A DNA stretch of 64,000 nt from Bifidobacterium sp. ESL0732 (GCF_029395535.1 NZ_CP113920.1:2170001-2234000), one strand, 5' to 3'. Shown: positions 8,947 through 18,240, counted from the stretch's first letter. Notes: generated by a model not told the origin, from the sequence alone. Numbers and translations: made by a program.

Positions 8947-9139
8947 TATGCGCCGTGGGCATTTTGCGTTAACAACCCCGAACCGGCAAGCGCAAACCAA
9001 TCTGTCAGCCAAGCAGACAATGCGATTCGTACTATCTTGCGCTGCCTGTATGACTGTCGGCAGACGAGGAAACAACCGGCCTCAAGGCCAAGCTCCAGGC
9101 CCTGGGCCAGCTCTGAGTAACTGCACACCCAATCAAAAT

Positions 9140-9181
9140 GGCCGGTATCCGATAACTTCGGTTACCGGCCATCGCGTTTTT
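9140..9181 (+). terminator. terminator-like hairpin downstream of dgoK
   Basis: GGCCGGTA/TACCGGCC arms with a further four paired bases inside (9140-9170) and a five-T run at 9177-9181. The 190 bases between dgoK and this hairpin hold no gene that I can support. It could also end the minus-strand CMD gene only in antisense, so the plus strand is preferred. Confidence 0.6.
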
Positions 9182-9243
9182 GCAATACCAGATTCAAAGC
9201 CAAAGCCTCTTATGTGCCAAGTCTCTGAAATTCCATCCGCAAC

Positions 9244-9591
9244 TCACTTCGCCGCATACGTGTCATACGCGCTCAACGCATAGCTCGCATAACCATACTG
9301 CGGGGCACCGCCGAAGACGATGGCCATATTGAGCCCCTCGATGAGCTCGTCACGGGTTACGCCGACATCGGCGGCGGCCCGAACGTGCGTCATAATACAC
9401 CGTTCGCTGCCGCGCGCCACACCCATCAGCACGGCGATCAGCGCCTTGGTCTTGCCATCGAGTGCACCCGGCTTCAAGGCGTCGCGCTTCATGGCAAGAA
9501 AATCACCGACCACCTGCGGGCTCGCCTCCTTATATGCATCGCGGGCGGCGACAAAACGGTCGGTTTCCTGGGTTATAGCATTGTCGATCAT
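9244..9591 (-). CDS. carboxymuconolactone decarboxylase-family protein
   Basis: 115 residues from the ATG at 9591 (AGAGG upstream); an ATG 33 bases earlier is less likely. All-helical CMD/AhpD-like domain with the signature ALIAVLMGVARGSERCIMTH followed by VRAAADVGVTRDEL. In AhpD-type peroxidases this helix has a CxxC pair; here the first Cys position is Ser and only one Cys remains, three residues before the conserved His, so a disulfide cycle is unlikely. Function may be detoxification or lactone/peroxide chemistry, but is unproven. It is divergent from an ArsR-type repressor across a perfect operator, which suggests an inducible stress response. Confidence 0.8.
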   Translation of the reverse strand: MIDNAITQETDRFVAARDAYKEASPQVVGDFLAMKRDALKPGALDGKTKALIAVLMGVARGSERCIMTHVRAAADVGVTRDELIEGLNMAIVFGGAPQYGYASYALSAYDTYAAK

Positions 9592-9628
9592 TGCTGGCCT
9601 CTTTATCTGTATAACATTAATCATGCAT

Positions 9629-9652
9629 TTAGTTCAACGTTTATTGAACTAA
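9629..9652. promoter_or_regulatory. perfect operator between CMD and ArsR genes
   Basis: TTAGTTCAA (9629-9637) and TTGAACTAA (9644-9652) form a perfect 9-bp inverted repeat with a 6-base spacer in the 85-base divergent gap. The size and symmetry fit a dimeric ArsR-family repressor site that would control both genes. Confidence 0.7.
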
Positions 9653-9667
9653 TATGATTATCGTATC

Positions 9668-9997
9668 ATGGAAATTATGAAAAACCAGCTGCATACCGAC
9701 CCAAAAGACGTCACCCTATCACAAGCGATGTTCGCCCTGAGTGACCCGCTTCGGCTGCGCATCGTCGCGCTGCTCGACACCAACGGCGAGATGCATTGCG
9801 GCGACATCTACCGCGCGCTGGGCATCACCAAAACCGCCGCCTCCCACCATTTCAAGGTGTTGCGCGAATCAGGCCTGGTCTGGCGGGACCACCATGGCCT
9901 CCAGCAAAGCGCCAGGCTCCGTCGCCCAGAATTCGACGCGGCCTTCCCCGGCCTGCTCGACGCCGTACTCAACAATTTCGACGAACGCAGCGCTTGA
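9668..9997 (+). CDS. ArsR-family winged-helix regulator
   Basis: 109 residues with a single winged-helix domain: LSDPLRLRIVALLDTNGEMH, then the recognition region ITKTAASHHFKVLRESGL and a short wing. The metal-site motif of classic ArsR/SmtB repressors (ELCVCDL) is replaced by EMHCGDIYRAL, with one Cys, so metal sensing is doubtful and a thiol or ligand switch is possible. A second in-frame ATG at 9677 could be the real start; neither has a strong Shine-Dalgarno. It is divergent from the CMD-family gene and probably represses it and itself through the 9629-9652 operator. Confidence 0.85.
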   Translation: MEIMKNQLHTDPKDVTLSQAMFALSDPLRLRIVALLDTNGEMHCGDIYRALGITKTAASHHFKVLRESGLVWRDHHGLQQSARLRRPEFDAAFPGLLDAVLNNFDERSA

Positions 9998-10047
9998 CCA
10001 CTCCGGAAAAGCGAGTCAGCGGATAAAATCTCGCGACGCTAAAACAA

Positions 10048-10075
10048 AAAGGCACCGTCTCACGACGATGCCTTT
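10048..10075 (-). terminator. terminator of tRNA-Lys
   Basis: Inverted repeat AAAGGCA...TGCCTTT with an inner GTC/GAC extension, followed on the minus strand by TTTTTGTTTT. It sits just past the 3' end of the tRNA and could also stop plus-strand transcription from the ArsR gene. Confidence 0.75.
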
Positions 10076-10080
10076 AATCG

Positions 10081-10153
10081 TGCCCCCCGTGGGACTCGAA
10101 CCCACAACCCACGACTTAAAAGGACGCTGCTCTAACCATTGAGCCAGAGGGGC
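10081..10153 (-). tRNA. tRNA-Lys (anticodon UUU)
   Basis: On the minus strand the sequence starts GCCCCTC and ends GGGGGGC plus discriminator A, giving a seven-pair acceptor with one G-U. The D-arm is GCTC/GAGC, the T-arm GTGGG-TTCGAGT-CCCAC. The anticodon loop is CTTTTAA, so the anticodon is TTT. The anticodon stem has one T-T mismatch and one G-T pair. The CCA tail is not encoded. A TATAAT -10 element lies at 10175-10180. Confidence 0.93.
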
Positions 10154-10351
10154 AACAAAACTTCATTATACAATCACTTCTCGATTTGCGTATCGGTTTT
10201 TGCGTGTCGCAAATACGACCGAGGCGATTGCGCCATAAATAAGCCACTGACGATATTCCATCGCCCCGATTATGGCGCAACCAAGCAAAAGGAACCGACA
10301 ACAGCCGCCAGTTGCCAACGAAGAGTTTGCAGACGGCTGATTACGGCTAAA

Positions 10352-10711
10352 TCAGAGCATGACGAGCGGGAAGCCGTGAGAGACCACGAGCCCGACCACC
10401 ATGACTACAATGACCAGCACAATCGGGACCCAAATGGCCACAGCCGATGCCGTATCCTTGCTTTTCTTGGCAAAGCCGATTTCCGCCAGCGCGATGAGCG
10501 CAATCGCGAGGATAATCTTCACAACCAACAGCACGGTGATATGCGGCCAGGCATGCACAATCAGAAAGACCCCGCTCAAAATAATGAGAATATAGCAGAC
10601 GCGGGCAATCATCGCCCAGATCTTGGTCATCCTCTCGGGCCCCAACAGCCCCACGGCCACTGCGACAATCAGCACCACGCCAACAACCAAATGCATCCAA
10701 GACCAAACCAT
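10352..10711 (-). CDS. DUF1516 (YisL-like) membrane protein
   Basis: 119 residues from the ATG at 10711, chosen because GGGGAG lies six bases upstream. Four hydrophobic segments (starting WSWMHLVVGVVLIVAV, VCYILIILSGVFLIV, ITVLLVVKIILAIALIAL and IWVPIVLVIVVMVVGL) cover nearly the whole protein. The layout and the motif HLVVGVVL plus AEIGFAKK match the DUF1516/YisL family of small four-helix membrane proteins, of unknown function. The gene stands alone between tRNA-Lys and the alcohol dehydrogenase. Confidence 0.75.
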   Translation of the reverse strand: MVWSWMHLVVGVVLIVAVAVGLLGPERMTKIWAMIARVCYILIILSGVFLIVHAWPHITVLLVVKIILAIALIALAEIGFAKKSKDTASAVAIWVPIVLVIVVMVVGLVVSHGFPLVML

Positions 10712-10874
10712 ATGTACTCCCCACAATAAGAAAAGTTATCAATAATGCTATAACCCAATATATAGGTCGCAGCGCTCACTATCAACATTGCTCATTGTTG
10801 GCGTACTGATTCGTGATAGCAGAATTTGCGATTTAAAAATACAGAAAAATATTTTTCAGTTTGTTGGGAAGAAA

Positions 10875-10916
10875 GACGGGTGGCGAAGCGTTCGTTATGA
10901 ACGCCTCATCACCCGC
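10875..10916 (-). terminator. terminator of the alcohol dehydrogenase gene
   Basis: Imperfect long hairpin (CGGGTG arms outside, GCGTTC/GAACGC inside) followed on the minus strand by CTTTCTT. It begins 22 bases past the stop codon of the gene at 10938. Confidence 0.75.
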
Positions 10917-10937
10917 TTATTCAGTGTGATTTACAGC

Positions 10938-11993
10938 TTACTCACCCATATGAGGCACCACGACGGCGCGCTTGGAGAGCTTGCCGTCGACCAGCTTGTG
11001 GTAGGCGTCGAGCGCGTTGTCCATCGAATAGGTCTCGATTTCGGGGGTGATCAGGCCCTTTTCGTAGAGTGCCGCGACCTCGTGCAGCTCGGGCAAAGAG
11101 CCCCAATAGACGCTGGTCAGCTCCTGCTCCCAAGAATTGGTGAACCAATCGTAGGAGGCTTTTCCGCCGGCGATGCCCACGATGGTGACGCGAGAACCGA
11201 TGGCAGCAGCTGCCTGAGCAGCGGCAATGGTCGGTGCAATGCCCACGAAATCGAAGGCGGCATCAACGCCCCGGCCACCGGTGATCTTGAGGATGTTCTC
11301 AACCTCATGCTCATCGCTCTTGACGCCGATGGCACCCTTTTCCTCGGCCTTGGCGATAGCTTCGGGCTTCATGTCGGTGGCGATGATGGTGGCGCCGGTG
11401 ATGGCGCTCAGAATCTGGATGGCAATCTGGCCCAGACCGCCCAATCCGATGACCAGCGCGTACTTGCCGCCACCCTGCAGGTGGGGCAGCGCAGCCTTAA
11501 TGGCATGGTACGGAGTCAACGCGGCATCGGCGAGCGGCGCGGCGTTGATCGGATCGGCGTCGCCCAGCGGCACGAGGTTGCGTGCGGGGGCGACCACATA
11601 CTCGGCCATGCCGCCGTCACGACCGAGGCCCATGGCCAGGGATTCGTTGGTAGCGGTGTTCTCGCAATAGTTCTCCTCGCCGGCCACGCAACGTGCGCAG
11701 TGGCCGCAGCCCGTAGGGCCGTAAATGAGATAGGCATCGCCCTTCTTGAAACCGGTAACGCCCTGTCCCACTTCCTCGACCCAGCCGGAGGTCTCATGGC
11801 CAAGAATGAAGGAAGGCTCGGTATGCTCGTGCTTGGCCAGAGCCTCGTCATATTCCTGGAACACGGAAACGTCAGAATGGCAGCAGCCAGCGCCGGCAAC
11901 TTTCAGCAGCACCTCGCCCGGACCCGGGGTCGGCTTCTCGACCTCCTCGAGCGATGGGAATGTCTTGATCTTCTTGAACACAACGGCTTTCAT
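10938..11993 (-). CDS. zinc-dependent, NAD-preferring alcohol dehydrogenase
   Basis: 351 residues from the ATG at 11993 (AAAGGA upstream); upstream ATGs add an unlikely leader. Medium-chain dehydrogenase: catalytic zinc ligands in GAGCCHSDV and LGHE, structural zinc Cys cluster CGHCARCVAGEENYC, and Rossmann fold GLGGLGQIA. The acidic residue after the second strand (IATDMKPEA) indicates NAD over NADP. It oxidises or reduces an alcohol/aldehyde pair in the cytoplasm. Bifidobacteria regenerate NAD by making ethanol, so an ethanol-forming role is possible, but the cluster relatives also act on longer alcohols. Single gene with its own terminator. Confidence 0.9.
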   Translation of the reverse strand: MKAVVFKKIKTFPSLEEVEKPTPGPGEVLLKVAGAGCCHSDVSVFQEYDEALAKHEHTEPSFILGHETSGWVEEVGQGVTGFKKGDAYLIYGPTGCGHCARCVAGEENYCENTATNESLAMGLGRDGGMAEYVVAPARNLVPLGDADPINAAPLADAALTPYHAIKAALPHLQGGGKYALVIGLGGLGQIAIQILSAITGATIIATDMKPEAIAKAEEKGAIGVKSDEHEVENILKITGGRGVDAAFDFVGIAPTIAAAQAAAAIGSRVTIVGIAGGKASYDWFTNSWEQELTSVYWGSLPELHEVAALYEKGLITPEIETYSMDNALDAYHKLVDGKLSKRAVVVPHMGE

Positions 11994-12559
11994 AGCTGTT
12001 CCTTTCATATCTGCGGAATGACGCAAGTATAAACAATCAGTGACAATACAAAGGCATCGAAACGAAATCGTTTAAACATGGCCATTATATCGTTCTTACC
12101 CCAGCATCGGAGCCGAAACGATAACGGTATATAAAATTATACACTCATCATATTCATTCTACAAACAGTAAAACCTAGGGATATAAACGTTTTACGAAGG
12201 TGTATATCATCTCACAAACAGCTTGAACATCTCGTATTTATTCATTCTTACCTAAATTGTATAAATATTTACTTTAAAACCTTTGACACAGTAACGGCAC
12301 CCACAACCGGCCATATGAGCAACGATTTTCTGGCCGCTGGCCGGATGACTTGCCGACGCCGTTCAACAGACCATCCCACCTGCTGACTGGCTCGCTGGTC
12401 TGCAGACCGACAGAAAATCCAATCCTTCTACTGGCTCACTGGCTTATCGACCGACACGCTATCCGACCTGCCGACCTATCGACCGACAGATTATCCGAGA
12501 CGTTGGCTACCTTCCAGCAATACAGCAATATCGGCAGGATATTTTGCCGTCCGCCACCA
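11994..12559. other. intergenic region with degenerate repeats
   Basis: The first 300 bases are AT-rich and should hold the alcohol-dehydrogenase promoter. The part near 12380-12500 holds imperfect direct repeats: ACTGGCTC.CTGG twice (49 bases apart), and GACCGACA followed by an ATCC(A/G)A block three times near 12402, 12450 and 12480. No gene is supported. Confidence 0.5.
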
Positions 12560-13723
12560 TCACTCGCAACCCACCCCGTCGTGGTCACGGTCCAAAGCGG
12601 CCCGATAACCGGGCTGTCCGGCATAGATCGGAGCCTTGCCTGCAGCGCGGACAGCGGCACAATTCTGGTAGTAGACGTCACCACCGTTTTGTGGAACTAC
12701 AGGCGCGGCAGGCGCAGGGGCAGGTGCGGGTTGAGCGGAACTGGCACCGCCATTAGCCTCTTGCCCGGAATTCCCGGAACCTTCAACGGCAGTCCCAGCT
12801 GACGAGCCACCCTGAGACGCCGCTCCATTCTGGGGGAACGGGCCATCGTCGGCCGGGACCGCCTGCGTCGGGCAGGTTACGAGCACACGCTGCATCGCGG
12901 CCTTTTCGGCCTTGGTGACCCACAGATTGTACTTGTGCTTTACGCCAATCTGGCGCGAAACGTAGGAACAGCGATATGACTTGTTTTTCGGCAGCCAAGT
13001 CGCGGCGTCACCGTCGCTTTTCTGCTGATTCGCATCGCCGTCCACAGCCAGCAGGTTGTAAGGATCGTTCGCCATCTGCTTGCGCTGGTCGGCACTTATC
13101 TTCTGCGCCCCAGTCTGCCAAGCATTGGAAAGCGCGACGACATGATCGATCTGCACCTTATCCGAGGTCTTCTTGCCCTGCTTAAAATAAATGGTCTTGC
13201 CGGTATATGGATCCTCCAGCGTACCCGACATCACCTTGCAATCGTTGGTTCCGGCCTTGAACTTCTTGTCTTTGAGGTCGCGCCCCAGAATGTCGTTGCG
13301 GGTGTCGCAGCCGTTGTGGTCCACATCGGCCCAGGCGCGCCCGAATTGCGTGCGCTTGTATCCGGTTTTCGGCGCACGCCCCTTGACCGGCAATGTTTCG
13401 AGCACAGCAGCTGCCGGTTGGTCGCCGTTCGTAATATCGGCCACAGGAATGGCTTGCTCAGTACCGTTATGGTCATCGGCCTCAGCCATCGTGACACTAT
13501 ATATAGTGCCGTGATCAGCGGTGACGGCAGACGCTCGGCCGGGAAGCAAGGCCGTAGCGAGCACGACAGCCAGCAGCATCCCCATCAGTGTCACGGCCGT
13601 CGTCCTGGCTGATTTTTTCACTGTCGTTGCTTCGCCCGATGCGCGGAAGCCACGGCCCATAGCGCGTTTGTCAGTTGCGGTAGCAGCGGTTCTCATTCGA
13701 TCGGCTTCATCGTTCATACTCAT
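12560..13723 (-). CDS. secreted or membrane-anchored HNH nuclease with excalibur domain
   Basis: 387 residues from a tentative ATG at 13723; no clear Shine-Dalgarno, and an ATG 27 bases downstream is possible. One hydrophobic segment near residues 30-55 (TLMGMLLAVVLATALL) acts as signal or anchor. The middle is a DUF1524/GmrSD-C type HNH nuclease: VQIDHVVALSNAW supplies the catalytic His, NDPYNLLAVDGDANQQKSD the Asn/His part. A Pro/Ala/Gly-rich linker leads to a C-terminal excalibur calcium-binding motif DRDHDGVGCE. Such proteins are exported actinobacterial nucleases with roles in DNA use or competition, still poorly tested. Transcribed away from the BspA gene. Confidence 0.85.
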   Translation of the reverse strand: MSMNDEADRMRTAATATDKRAMGRGFRASGEATTVKKSARTTAVTLMGMLLAVVLATALLPGRASAVTADHGTIYSVTMAEADDHNGTEQAIPVADITNGDQPAAAVLETLPVKGRAPKTGYKRTQFGRAWADVDHNGCDTRNDILGRDLKDKKFKAGTNDCKVMSGTLEDPYTGKTIYFKQGKKTSDKVQIDHVVALSNAWQTGAQKISADQRKQMANDPYNLLAVDGDANQQKSDGDAATWLPKNKSYRCSYVSRQIGVKHKYNLWVTKAEKAAMQRVLVTCPTQAVPADDGPFPQNGAASQGGSSAGTAVEGSGNSGQEANGGASSAQPAPAPAPAAPVVPQNGGDVYYQNCAAVRAAGKAPIYAGQPGYRAALDRDHDGVGCE

Positions 13724-13973
13724 TTGACTACATTCTATGACGCTTGGCAGGAGGTTTCCCGTCCTTGAAAATCGACTAATGAAATAAACCTGCGGATAAG
13801 AGAGCTGAAAAATAGCTAAAATAGCCATTTCTTCATCAATTATCTAGGTTTATTAGATTTTGCTTACATTTATTATATATGATATAACTGTATTGCATAT
13901 GGCGCATGTCACCAGTGGCACATTGTTGTTGTCGCAACCACTTCCATGCTCCAGAACCGGAAGGAACCGAGTT

Positions 13974-16916
13974 ATGAAAGATCAAACTCATACCATCATA
14001 CGCATTTCAGTTGCGCTGCTGGCTACAGCAGCAACCGTTCTGGCCCCACAATTCGCGAGCGCCGCCACACCAGTCAGTGCGCCGCCCTCATCGGTGACGA
14101 TCACACGGACAATGGGCAGCCAATCAGACGACGCCAATAAAACAGACAGCAAGGCCGATACGTTATCCGGCGACTCCAGCAAAGACAGCAAGAAAACAGG
14201 CAAGACAAGCAGCAACCCCCTCACCACAACGAACGCAGAAACCGGCAAGCCTGCAAGCCGGCCCGGTTCAGATACATCCCAGCCAACCGCAGGTATCGCA
14301 CCAAAATCCGCCACTCTCGGCTCCGCTTCCATCTTGCCGCAAGGAAAACCCATCGTCGGCACGCAGGACAGCTGCACCGACACCGGCAAAACCACTTGGG
14401 GCGACAACGCCTACTGGCAGGTCGACGGCGAATGCACACTCCACTTCGGCACCACTGACCCAAGCCAAGGCACTGGGACGCTGCAAGGCGGGATAACGGA
14501 CAGCGATCCCTATACACCGTGGTATGACTACAGCAGCAACATCCTCAAGGTACTCACAGACAATAAAGTCTATGCACCGGTGAACGCGTCATACCTGCTT
14601 TCGAACCTGACCCAAATAGACAGCGTCGCCGGTCTCGACAAACTCGACACCAGCAGGACCACCAACATGAGCTTCATGTTCTCCGAGAGTTTCTACACCC
14701 TCTCGCCAACCGTGAACCTGCGTCTGCCGGCTAGCTTCGACACCAGCAACGTCACCGATATGCACGATTTCTTTCATCACAACTACAATCTGATCAGCAT
14801 TGATCTGGGCCCTAACTTCGACACCAGCAAGGTCACCAATATGGACCACATGTTCTATTATTGCGACCCCTTGCAGCGCATCGACCTAGGCCCCAAGTTC
14901 GACACCACCAGCGTCACCAGCATGACCGACATGTTCTATAACAGCATTTCGCTCAAGATGGTGAAGTGCACGCCAAAGACCCATTTCACTTACGACCGTG
15001 GCTATGAATGGACGAATGAGGATGGCTCTTGGACAGGGGACCCAAACTATGGATTCGGCAACCCCACGCGAAGGATGTGGTACGGGAAATTGGCGGTCTC
15101 GTTCACCGGCGGCGACGACGCGACGGGCGAGGCTCCCGCACCGCTGATGATTCCCGACAGCACGTCAGAGGATCTCACCATGCCCGGCGCGGGAACGCTG
15201 AAGCGGGCCGGTTACCGGTTCCTCGGCTGGTCAACGAGCGCCTCGGCCACAGCACCTGATTACGCCGAAGGCTCCGCACTCGCCTATGACGGATGGGGCG
15301 TGAGCGATATGAAGAAGCTCTATGCGGTGTGGGAGCGGATTCCCGCGCCGACGGTCCGTGACATGACCGCCCCGAAGTCGCTTGGTGGAATGCCCGTGGC
15401 GGCAGACGGCACGGTAATCGTGGCCGGCGCATTAGGCGCGAACACGAACATGGATGGCACCTCGGTGAGGCTGCTGCCCGCCGGCAGCACCAGCAACGCG
15501 GACGACGCCGGCGTGGCAGCCAGAAACGTGACTGCGGACACCGACGCGAACACCTGGACGGCCACGTTCCAGGTCTCCGACCTCACCGGACTCGCGGCCG
15601 ACACCACCGGAACCGGCACGAACTACGTGATTCGCGCGAAAGCATTCGAAGGCACCAACGACTCCGCCTACGTCTTCAAGACCGAGCGTGTCGATATGGT
15701 CGCGCCTGCGGCTACCGAGATGGCTTCCGGCTCGCAAAAAGTCACAGGTAAGGTGCTATCGGCCCAGAGAGGGTTGACCGGCATCACTGCCACACCCGAG
15801 AGCGGCGACACTGTGACCGTCACTTGGCTCGACAACGCGAGCCAAACCATCGGTACATCGACAGACGTACAAAGCAGCGACGCCGCCGGGCATGTCGGCG
15901 AATTCAGCGCAGACTGGCCAACCAATCGCCACGCCGTCAAAGCCAAAGTACAGGTCACGGACACAACCGGCAACACCAGTGCTCCTGTCTACATCGACCT
16001 CGACCGTCTGGCTGCGCCAACGGTCAACGTTCCCGATGCACCCAAGATGGTCGGCGGGAAGACGCCCACCAGCCCGGTCACGATCGGCGGCGGCACAATA
16101 GGCGCACAATCCGGCGACGGTGTCGACGTGCGCCTCCTGCCTGCGGATAAGACCGCAGCCGACGCTGAAGACAATCAAGGAACGGCTTCAACGGACACAA
16201 GCCTCGACACCGCCACAAACAAGTGGACGGCCAAGTTCCCGGTTTCTGCATTCACTGCCGACAAGACCGGCACCGGCGCACGCTACACATTCTGCGCCCG
16301 CCTGCACACCACGCAGGACGGCGATTCCGCCTACACGTGCGCCGAACACCTAGTCGACTTGACTGCCCCGGTTGCCACGGAACTCGCGTTCACCACGCCG
16401 ACCAGTGACGCGAAAGGCACACTGTCCGGCAAAGCAATCTCCGTTAAGAACGGGTTGGTCGGCGTAACACCACAGAACGAGGCCGACGTCACTCTTACTC
16501 TCGACTGGCTCGATGCCAAAGGGCAACCGCTGATCACGCCGGACACACTCACTCGCAACGGCACACCGCTGAGAACGACAGCCATCAGCGGCCCGGACGG
16601 CACGTTCACCGCGCAGTGGCCGGAAGGCGTCGCCAAGGGCGATCAGGTCATCATCACCGCCAAGGACGTCACCGGCAACACCAGTGCCCCCAACACGCTC
16701 GAACTCGGGAAGGCCGACGAACCGTCCGGGCCAGCGGGCAACAACGCCAATGGCACCGACAAGCAGGCCACGGACAAGCCAGCCGCCAAGCTTTCCGCCA
16801 CCGGCGCCACCATCAGCGCTATGGCGCTTGCAGCCACGTTGATGGCCATGCTCGGTCTCACGCTCCGCACAGCCAAGTCTCGAGCCCGCGCGCATGGCCG
16901 CCACGCCAAGCAGTGA
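13974..16916 (+). CDS. BspA-type leucine-rich-repeat surface protein
   Basis: 980 residues from the ATG at 13974 (AAGGA upstream). A signal peptide ends near residue 30, followed by a Ser/Lys/Thr-rich stretch. Residues about 205-330 hold BspA (DUF285) repeats such as FDTSNVTDMHDFF and FDTSKVTNMDHMF. An InlB-type beta-grasp repeat follows (about 370-457, GYRFLGWSTS). Three to four Ig-like repeats fill residues 460-910, each containing a DLTAP/VDMVAP-like start and TGNTSAP end. The C-terminus has LSATG, a hydrophobic helix and a basic tail, a variant sortase signal. It is probably wall-anchored and adhesive (inference). A strong hairpin follows. Confidence 0.88.
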   Translation: MKDQTHTIIRISVALLATAATVLAPQFASAATPVSAPPSSVTITRTMGSQSDDANKTDSKADTLSGDSSKDSKKTGKTSSNPLTTTNAETGKPASRPGSDTSQPTAGIAPKSATLGSASILPQGKPIVGTQDSCTDTGKTTWGDNAYWQVDGECTLHFGTTDPSQGTGTLQGGITDSDPYTPWYDYSSNILKVLTDNKVYAPVNASYLLSNLTQIDSVAGLDKLDTSRTTNMSFMFSESFYTLSPTVNLRLPASFDTSNVTDMHDFFHHNYNLISIDLGPNFDTSKVTNMDHMFYYCDPLQRIDLGPKFDTTSVTSMTDMFYNSISLKMVKCTPKTHFTYDRGYEWTNEDGSWTGDPNYGFGNPTRRMWYGKLAVSFTGGDDATGEAPAPLMIPDSTSEDLTMPGAGTLKRAGYRFLGWSTSASATAPDYAEGSALAYDGWGVSDMKKLYAVWERIPAPTVRDMTAPKSLGGMPVAADGTVIVAGALGANTNMDGTSVRLLPAGSTSNADDAGVAARNVTADTDANTWTATFQVSDLTGLAADTTGTGTNYVIRAKAFEGTNDSAYVFKTERVDMVAPAATEMASGSQKVTGKVLSAQRGLTGITATPESGDTVTVTWLDNASQTIGTSTDVQSSDAAGHVGEFSADWPTNRHAVKAKVQVTDTTGNTSAPVYIDLDRLAAPTVNVPDAPKMVGGKTPTSPVTIGGGTIGAQSGDGVDVRLLPADKTAADAEDNQGTASTDTSLDTATNKWTAKFPVSAFTADKTGTGARYTFCARLHTTQDGDSAYTCAEHLVDLTAPVATELAFTTPTSDAKGTLSGKAISVKNGLVGVTPQNEADVTLTLDWLDAKGQPLITPDTLTRNGTPLRTTAISGPDGTFTAQWPEGVAKGDQVIITAKDVTGNTSAPNTLELGKADEPSGPAGNNANGTDKQATDKPAAKLSATGATISAMALAATLMAMLGLTLRTAKSRARAHGRHAKQ

Positions 16917-16973
16917 CCATCGGTCACGCTGACGCGTTCTAGACGGACGAACACTGTATGGCTTCATCGAGTA

Positions 16974-17013
16974 AATGGGGAGCCTCCGTAAGTTGGCATG
17001 GAGGCTCCCCATT
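16974..17013 (+). terminator. hairpin downstream of the BspA gene
   Basis: Perfect 14-bp stem (16974-16987 with 17000-17013) and 12-base loop. It ends the BspA transcript, or insulates the LacI gene that follows; no clear T run is present. Confidence 0.65.
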
Positions 17014-17144
17014 CGCCGTCCTCGCTTCTCCCTGGCATGCCGTCGATGAATCAGCTCTCCCATTATCCGACTGCAACCTCGACCCGCACTCTGGTCATAG
17101 CACAAACTGCTACTGAATCGAATCCCGTCAGTAGTATAGGGCGC

Positions 17145-18212
17145 ATGACCACAATCAAAGAGGTAGCCAAAGAGGCCGGAGCATCGGTGACCGCTGTTTC
17201 GATGGCACTGAACCATCGCGAAGATGGGCACGTCAAGAAAGAAGTTGCCGAACACATTCGCGAAACCGCCAAGTCCATGGGCTATCGACCAAATCCCCTC
17301 GCCCGCTCCCTGCGCACGAGCCGCACACACACTATCGGCTTCATCAGCGAGGAAATCGCGACGACCCCGTACGCCGGCGAGATGATTCTGGGTGCGCAAG
17401 ACGCCGCAAGCGAGCTAGGCTACATGATGCTTTTGGTCAACACTGACGGCAATGGCAACGAAACCAGCGAAATCGCAGCACTCAAGCGATACGGCGTGGA
17501 CGGTTACCTATACGCCAAGATGTATGACAGAATTTCCGACGTTCCTCCCTCGCTGTCAGGCGAACACACCGTGCTTATCGACGCAACATCAACAGACGAG
17601 AACGTGCCCTACATTGTCCCCGACGAAGTCGCCATGGGCTATGACGCCACTACATACCTCATCAAAGCCGGCGCCAAGCGTATCGCCTATATTGGCTGCA
17701 GCGAGAATCTCCTCGCCGAACCCCTGCGCGTACGCGGCTATGAAAAAGCACTCAAAGACGCCGGCCGGTCCGTCGACCCGGAGCTCAACGTCGGCATCGA
17801 CAAAAACAAAGGCGGCCTCAAGGCCGTCTCGGAACTTTTCGACAAAAAGCACCCCGACGCCTTCTTCTGTTTCAACGACGCCCGTGCCTGGTATGTCTAC
17901 CAATGCGCGGCACAACGCGGGCTTGATGTCGGCCGCGACATCTCCGTGGTCGGCATCGACAACAACCGCATCATTAAGGAGACTTTCGAGCCGCAGCCGA
18001 CCACCATTGCGCTGCCACATTACGAAATGGGTTATTGGGGCGCGCGCAAGCTGATTTCGATGATCGAAGACCGCGACCTTGGCCCAGGCAAAAGCAAGAA
18101 AACCGTCGCCGCCATCCCGCCGCTCGATGCACCCAGCCCCGTACGTATCCGCTGCAACCTGCTTGAGCGCGGTTCGGTAATCGATCGCGGGACTGCCGCC
18201 CGCAAGAAGTGA
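17145..18212 (+). CDS. LacI-family regulator of the sucrose cluster
   Basis: 355 residues from the ATG at 17145 (MTTIKEVAKEAG), preceded by AGGG. The N-terminal LacI helix-turn-helix runs to about residue 60 (ASVTAVSMALNHREDGHVKK; hinge PNPLARSLR), followed by a periplasmic-binding-protein-like sensor domain. It lies upstream of a LacY-type permease and a GH32 enzyme on the same strand. The permease promoter carries a GAATCGATTC palindrome between -35 and -10, and a half-site ACGATT, so this protein is the likely repressor. Sucrose or a fructoside is the expected effector. Three tandem hairpins follow the gene. Confidence 0.9.
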   Translation: MTTIKEVAKEAGASVTAVSMALNHREDGHVKKEVAEHIRETAKSMGYRPNPLARSLRTSRTHTIGFISEEIATTPYAGEMILGAQDAASELGYMMLLVNTDGNGNETSEIAALKRYGVDGYLYAKMYDRISDVPPSLSGEHTVLIDATSTDENVPYIVPDEVAMGYDATTYLIKAGAKRIAYIGCSENLLAEPLRVRGYEKALKDAGRSVDPELNVGIDKNKGGLKAVSELFDKKHPDAFFCFNDARAWYVYQCAAQRGLDVGRDISVVGIDNNRIIKETFEPQPTTIALPHYEMGYWGARKLISMIEDRDLGPGKSKKTVAAIPPLDAPSPVRIRCNLLERGSVIDRGTAARKK

Positions 18213-18240
18213 CCGGGCACTGCCCCGGGCCAATGTCATT

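Noticed and set aside
8947..9139. Possible small gene between dgoK and the CMD gene
   Set aside because: Frames here lack ribosome-binding sites and family likeness; only the terminator-like hairpin is supported.
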